DNA from: Fluctibacter halophilus
GTDB lineage: Bacteria > Pseudomonadota > Gammaproteobacteria > Enterobacterales > Alteromonadaceae
Length of the DNA stretch: 64,000 nt
NCBI RefSeq assembly: GCF_020687825.1
Contig: NZ_JAJEWP010000001.1
Span: forward strand, 1 to 64,000
Direction of reading: 5' to 3'
Shown: positions 61,371 through 64,000 of the stretch, piece after piece
How positions within the stretch are numbered: position 1 is the stretch's first letter
Layout of the letters: each line of letters begins with the position of its first letter
Translations under genes and position numbers: made by a program
The notes under the pieces: generated by a model
Databases searched by the model: none
Seen by the model: the letters and a program-made list of their open reading frames with translations, nothing else
Told to the model about the DNA's origin: nothing

Positions 61371-61470
61371 TGCTAACGCCCTGTTAATGGGCTTTTTACC
61401 TGTTTGCCAAAATGTGAAGCGCAGCGAAACCGGCAAACTAAAAAAAGTCTATTTAAACAGCTTGTTATGT
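61371..61470 (-). other. attC site of cassette C1
   Basis: On the minus strand R'' ACATAAC (61470-61464) includes the TAA stop of the cassette gene; R' GTTAGCA lies at 61377-61371 after GCCCATTAACAGGGC. Complementary inner arms include CTGTTTAA/ATTAACAG and AGTTTGCC/GGCAAACA. R'' is the exact inverse of the GTTATGT at the cassette start (61816-61810), as expected for cassette integration. Length 100 bp. Confidence 0.9.
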
Positions 61471-61791
61471 TGATTTATAAACGTTTCCAGCATCTTCCTC
61501 TTGATTCCAAAATTCATCAAGTAAATCGCCAGAGCTTAAAATAGATTCATCAAATTCGCTATCAATAGAAGCGAGGACTGATGCTGTTGAATTTTGAGCT
61601 CCTAGCCGAATAAATTCTTTGAGAAGTTTCTTCTCAACCTCAGAGGAGTTTTTCCAATAAGATGCCAATCCTTTCATTCCTGAGTCAGAAAAGTCCTCCA
61701 AATCGCAACTTTCAAACATATTTGCATATTCTTCACAGAGGCTTTCAATAGACTCGTTTCGAATTTTATTTATATATTCTTCCGTACTCAT
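61465..61791 (-). CDS. Cassette C1 hypothetical protein
   Basis: 108 residues, AT-rich and very acidic: ISLCEEYANMFESCDLEDFSDSGMKGLASYWKNSSEVEKKLLKEF, with an acidic end (DLLDEFWNQEEDAGN). No signal or membrane segment. The acidic composition recalls immunity or antitoxin-like proteins of cassette arrays, but no family is recognised. The stop codon lies within the attC R'' box. Confidence 0.8.
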   Translation of the reverse strand: MSTEEYINKIRNESIESLCEEYANMFESCDLEDFSDSGMKGLASYWKNSSEVEKKLLKEFIRLGAQNSTASVLASIDSEFDESILSSGDLLDEFWNQEEDAGNVYKST

Positions 61792-61809
61792 CGATAGCTC
61801 TCAGAAGCA

Positions 61810-61920
61810 ACATAACGCACCGCTAATGGGCAAATTGACTGGAGCACACTTGCGCGAAGCGTCAGCCCGCGAAAATTTGTCCCACCAGCGAAGCTGGCTA
61901 ACTTGAGCGGCTTGTTAGCT
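61810..61920 (-). other. attC site of cassette C2
   Basis: Minus strand R''-like AGCTAAC (61920-61914) carries the TAA stop; R'-like GTTATGT is at 61816-61810, preceded by GCCCATTAGCGGTGC. Complementary arms include CCGCTC/TTAGCGG and other matches. GTTAGCTGCCAT at the far cassette end (62369-62358) is the inverse of ATGGCAGCTAAC at the 3' end. Length 111 bp. Confidence 0.88.
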
Positions 61921-62349
61921 GCCATTTACACCAAACTCTGAGCAATATTCAATTAGCTTTTGAGCTTCGCTTTTTACTCTTTCATTTTTATGGTTACAGA
62001 ACGCCAGATAGCAAGTGCGCCCTTTCAAAATTTCTGACCGCAATGACTCCATCGTCTTGGCGTTGTAAGTGCACGCATAAATGAAGCTTAAAATATTGAA
62101 CAAGGCATCTTCATCTTCAAATGTATAGTTGGTCAGAATATAGATAACGCACCTTACAGTTGGAGGTGTACACGAGTAAGTAGTGTATTGATGACACGCC
62201 TGACTATGAAGGAATTCATTTATAGCCTCGTCCCTAATATCTTCATCTGGACTAGTCAAATCAGAAATCCAAGATGGCGCATGTTCAGCAGTACCATAAG
62301 CCTGCTGCAGTTCATTCCAATTGTATTCGTCAATAAATGGTATGTTCAT
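61915..62349 (-). CDS. Cassette C2 hypothetical protein (HEAT-like)
   Basis: 144 residues, AT-rich. The pattern of alpha helices with ISDLTSPDEDIRDEAINEFLHS, VRCVIYILTNYTFEDEDALFNILSFIYACT and HKNERVKSEAQKLIEYC suggests two or three HEAT-like or Armadillo-type helical pairs. A similar short HEAT type is seen in immunity proteins of contact systems, but this is only a suggestion. The start codon is ATG at 62349, 9 bp after the cassette junction. Confidence 0.8.
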   Translation of the reverse strand: MNIPFIDEYNWNELQQAYGTAEHAPSWISDLTSPDEDIRDEAINEFLHSQACHQYTTYSCTPPTVRCVIYILTNYTFEDEDALFNILSFIYACTYNAKTMESLRSEILKGRTCYLAFCNHKNERVKSEAQKLIEYCSEFGVNGS

Positions 62350-62543
62350 TATTCAGATGGCAGCTAACAGCGTATTACTGCGAATTCGCAGTATGCCCGT
62401 TTCAGAGCCACTTCAAAGTCCACAGTTTTCCATTGATTAACCCAATAGTAGCAATGGGTTAGCATGCATTGCTACTCTCGTGTTGCCGTCGAGATTTTGT
62501 GGAAAATGAGAAGAAGAATAGCAGAGTCCAAAACGGCGTAATT

Positions 62544-62615
62544 GAATGTCTGCTCTTTGCTTAAGAAGCGGTCTGCCAGAGATGAACCAACCAACGTCCA
62601 CTACTCGCTCTAAGC
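62544..62615 (+). repeat. Right-end repeat of cassette island C
   Basis: AATGTCTGCTCTTTGCTTAA at the start and GTCCACTACTCGCTCTAAGC at the end (62596-62615). Right ends of islands A and B have the same design. Between the cassette start (62369) and this repeat there is an 18-bp perfect palindrome TACTGCGAATTCGCAGTA (62376-62393) and no gene. Confidence 0.65.
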
Positions 62616-62638
62616 GCTCATATATAGCTACGAAGAAT

Positions 62639-62748
62639 CGTCATCCCGGCGAAGGCCGGGACCTCCCACATTAACTGACTCACTCGCATCAACGCTGTTT
62701 TGGTGAGTCATCAACCCAATGGAGATTGCGGCCTTCGTCGCAATGACG
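62639..62748. repeat. Dispersed palindromic (REP/MITE-like) repeat
   Basis: The ends CGTCATCCCGGCGAAGGCC and GGCCTTCGTCGCAATGACG form an inverted repeat of about 19 bp around a 70-bp core. The end sequence CGTCAT-CCCG-CGAAGGC is a common small interspersed repeat in many bacterial genomes. It lies right beside the cassette island. Confidence 0.75.
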
Positions 62749-62845
62749 GTAACTTTTCACAACGCTTTGCCAGTATGGTGGGAATCGCATAGGATGGCGC
62801 GAGTGATTGTTTAGGTAGCCTATTAAACCTGTCAGGGAAGCGTCG

Positions 62846-63682
62846 ATGAAAAGTGTGGTTTGTAGTCTTGTTGTGTTGTTGTGCGTGTTCCGTGTGGGCG
62901 CGTCTGAGGTTGTCAGTATTGGCACATCGACCTCCCTTACGTCTGAGCTCCTGCAGGAAGACAGGGCCCTGATGGTGTACTTGCCGCCGTCATACTCAGG
63001 CACGGACAAGGCCTTTCCGGTGATTTACTTGCTCGATGGGGATGTGCACCGCTTTACCGGCTTTGTGGGCGTTCTGGAGTCCCTGAGTACCGATACCCTG
63101 GGCAATCAGGTTCAGCAGGCCATCGTGGTGGCGATCCCCAATACCCACCGCTCCAGGGATCTGACCCCCTCAACCGTGCCAGAATGGACATTCAAAGACC
63201 GTGTGCTGGATACCTTTGCCCAATCTGGCCAAGCGAGCCGGTTTCTGACATTTCTGCAACAAGAGCTGTTTCCGTTCATTGAGGCCAATTACCGCGCCTC
63301 TAATCGTCGGCTGCTGGTGGGCGAGTCCTTTGGTGGGCTGTTTGCCGCCGATGTCGTGTTGCAGGCGCCGACCACCTTTGATGACTACCTGATCATCGAC
63401 CCTACCGCCCTGTGGGACAACAACTACTTAAACCGCACCTTGGCCGGAGCAGGCGAGCGGCCGGCACTGGACGCCAATGTCTTTTTTGCCTTTGCCAACA
63501 ATGCCCACCTGGGAGAAATTGGGCTGACCAACTATCAGTGGGGCACGACCTTTGCGACGGCCATTATCCGGCAGGCAACCGGAACGGCCGAACAACACTA
63601 TTTTGAGCATGAGACCCACGGCACGGTAGCCTTTCTGGCCTGGTACAACGGCCTCAGGGCATTGCTATCGGCACAGAACTGA
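62846..63682 (+). CDS. Secreted alpha/beta-hydrolase (putative esterase, Fes/EstD-like)
   Basis: 278 residues. Signal peptide MKSVVCSLVVLLCVFRVGA. Hydrolase features: YLPPSYSGTDKAFPVIYLLDGD, the nucleophile elbow GESFGGLFAADVVL, Asp in IIDPTALWDN and the catalytic His in HETHGTVAFLAWY. The putative-esterase family includes enterochelin, carbohydrate and S-formylglutathione esterases. The substrate is not evident. The gene stands alone in a region with recent insertions, and no operon is seen. Confidence 0.87.
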   Translation: MKSVVCSLVVLLCVFRVGASEVVSIGTSTSLTSELLQEDRALMVYLPPSYSGTDKAFPVIYLLDGDVHRFTGFVGVLESLSTDTLGNQVQQAIVVAIPNTHRSRDLTPSTVPEWTFKDRVLDTFAQSGQASRFLTFLQQELFPFIEANYRASNRRLLVGESFGGLFAADVVLQAPTTFDDYLIIDPTALWDNNYLNRTLAGAGERPALDANVFFAFANNAHLGEIGLTNYQWGTTFATAIIRQATGTAEQHYFEHETHGTVAFLAWYNGLRALLSAQN

Positions 63683-63829
63683 ATCTGCGCAGCCCACTGT
63701 GAATAACAGCCACAGCGGTTACCTGTCCTGATATCTGCAAGCTCTGTCGCACGGTGGTGGTGCGACAGCCGTGAACCCTTATAGTCGATGGCAGCTTTGA
63801 TTCTGTTTAAACCATCCGAGAGGGACATC

Positions 63830-64000
63830 ATGAAAACCGTGCTCACATCGCTATTATTGATCGGGGCAATTCTGCCTATGGGTGCTCATAGCCACGAAAA
63901 ACCCCAACTCCCCGCCGGGCCTTACCTGGGCCAGACACCCCCAGGACTGACGCCTGAAGTGTTCGCACCGGGCGTGGTGTCGACCCCCGACTGGGGTGAT
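63830..64000 (+). CDS. Secreted protein, probably PD40/beta-propeller family (N-terminal part)
   Basis: Only 57 residues are in the window. ATG at 63830 follows GAGAGGGA. Signal peptide MKTVLTSLLLIGAILPMGAHS, then QLPAGPYLGQTPPGLTPEVFAPGVVST, a start typical of secreted WD40-like (PD40) periplasmic proteins. The call is by resemblance of this start only. Confidence 0.7.
   Translation, partial: MKTVLTSLLLIGAILPMGAHSHEKPQLPAGPYLGQTPPGLTPEVFAPGVVSTPDWGD

Overview
The window is a bacterial chromosome segment of moderate GC, most likely from a marine Alteromonadales (Alteromonadaceae-like) gammaproteobacterium. The gene orders tRNA-Pro/Arg/His - tig - clpP - clpX - lon - hupB - ppiD and rpsT - murJ - ribF - ileS - lspA - fkpB - ispH - pilVWXY1E, together with a bifunctional OlsF-like acyltransferase and several TonB/TPR-sulfotransferase-type genes, point that way. 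The genus cannot be fixed from the sequence alone.

Layout. 1-233: tail of an integron-type gene cassette with its attC site. 232-2452: DUF1415 gene, folD and a membrane/acetyltransferase-like fusion. 2537-3275: tRNA operon with a decayed duplication of the tRNA-His 3' end. 3587-12029: protein quality-control block (tig, clpP, clpX, lon from a heat-shock-type promoter, hupB, ppiD). 12096-18275: glpK, dapE, a large lipoprotein hydrolase and trxC. 18337-19424: second cassette island. 19485-31231: an 18-residue-repeat protein, OlsF-like acyltransferase, an LpxH-like phosphoesterase, rpsT, a CBS protein, murJ, and ribF-ileS-lspA-fkpB-ispH. 31244-41260: two consecutive type IV pilus minor-pilin clusters, the second with pilY1. 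41298-44892: small and hypothetical genes. 45048-61178: a catabolic region. 61310-62615: third cassette island with two tandem cassettes. 62639-64000: a dispersed palindromic repeat, an esterase and the start of another secreted protein.

The most interesting region is 45048-61178. A MocR/GabR-type regulator (56621-58438) with an extra C-terminal domain sits among three copies of one operator, ATAGAGCCAG-N13-ATRGGGCCAG, always two direct 10-mers with starts 23 bp apart. One copy precedes a secreted multidomain serine hydrolase of the NylB/beta-lactamase fold, one precedes a nitrilase-superfamily amidase, and one precedes an apparent operon of TonB-dependent receptor, TPR-sulfotransferase, MFS transporter and omega-aminotransferase. 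GabD- and GabT-like enzymes lie next door under a divergent LysR regulator. Together this reads as a coherent route: extracellular cleavage of an amide-linked compound, outer and inner membrane uptake, transamination of an omega-amino acid and oxidation of the semialdehyde. The substrate is not known; the analogy with nylon-oligomer (6-aminohexanoate) and GABA/beta-alanine catabolism is inference.

A second theme is cassette mobility. Four attC-type cassettes lie in three separate AT-rich islands. Each island is bounded by related sequences containing AGTAGTGGAC, arranged as inverted repeats around the two complete islands, and no integron integrase is present. This suggests that single cassettes are being moved or stranded by a MITE-like, non-autonomous element.
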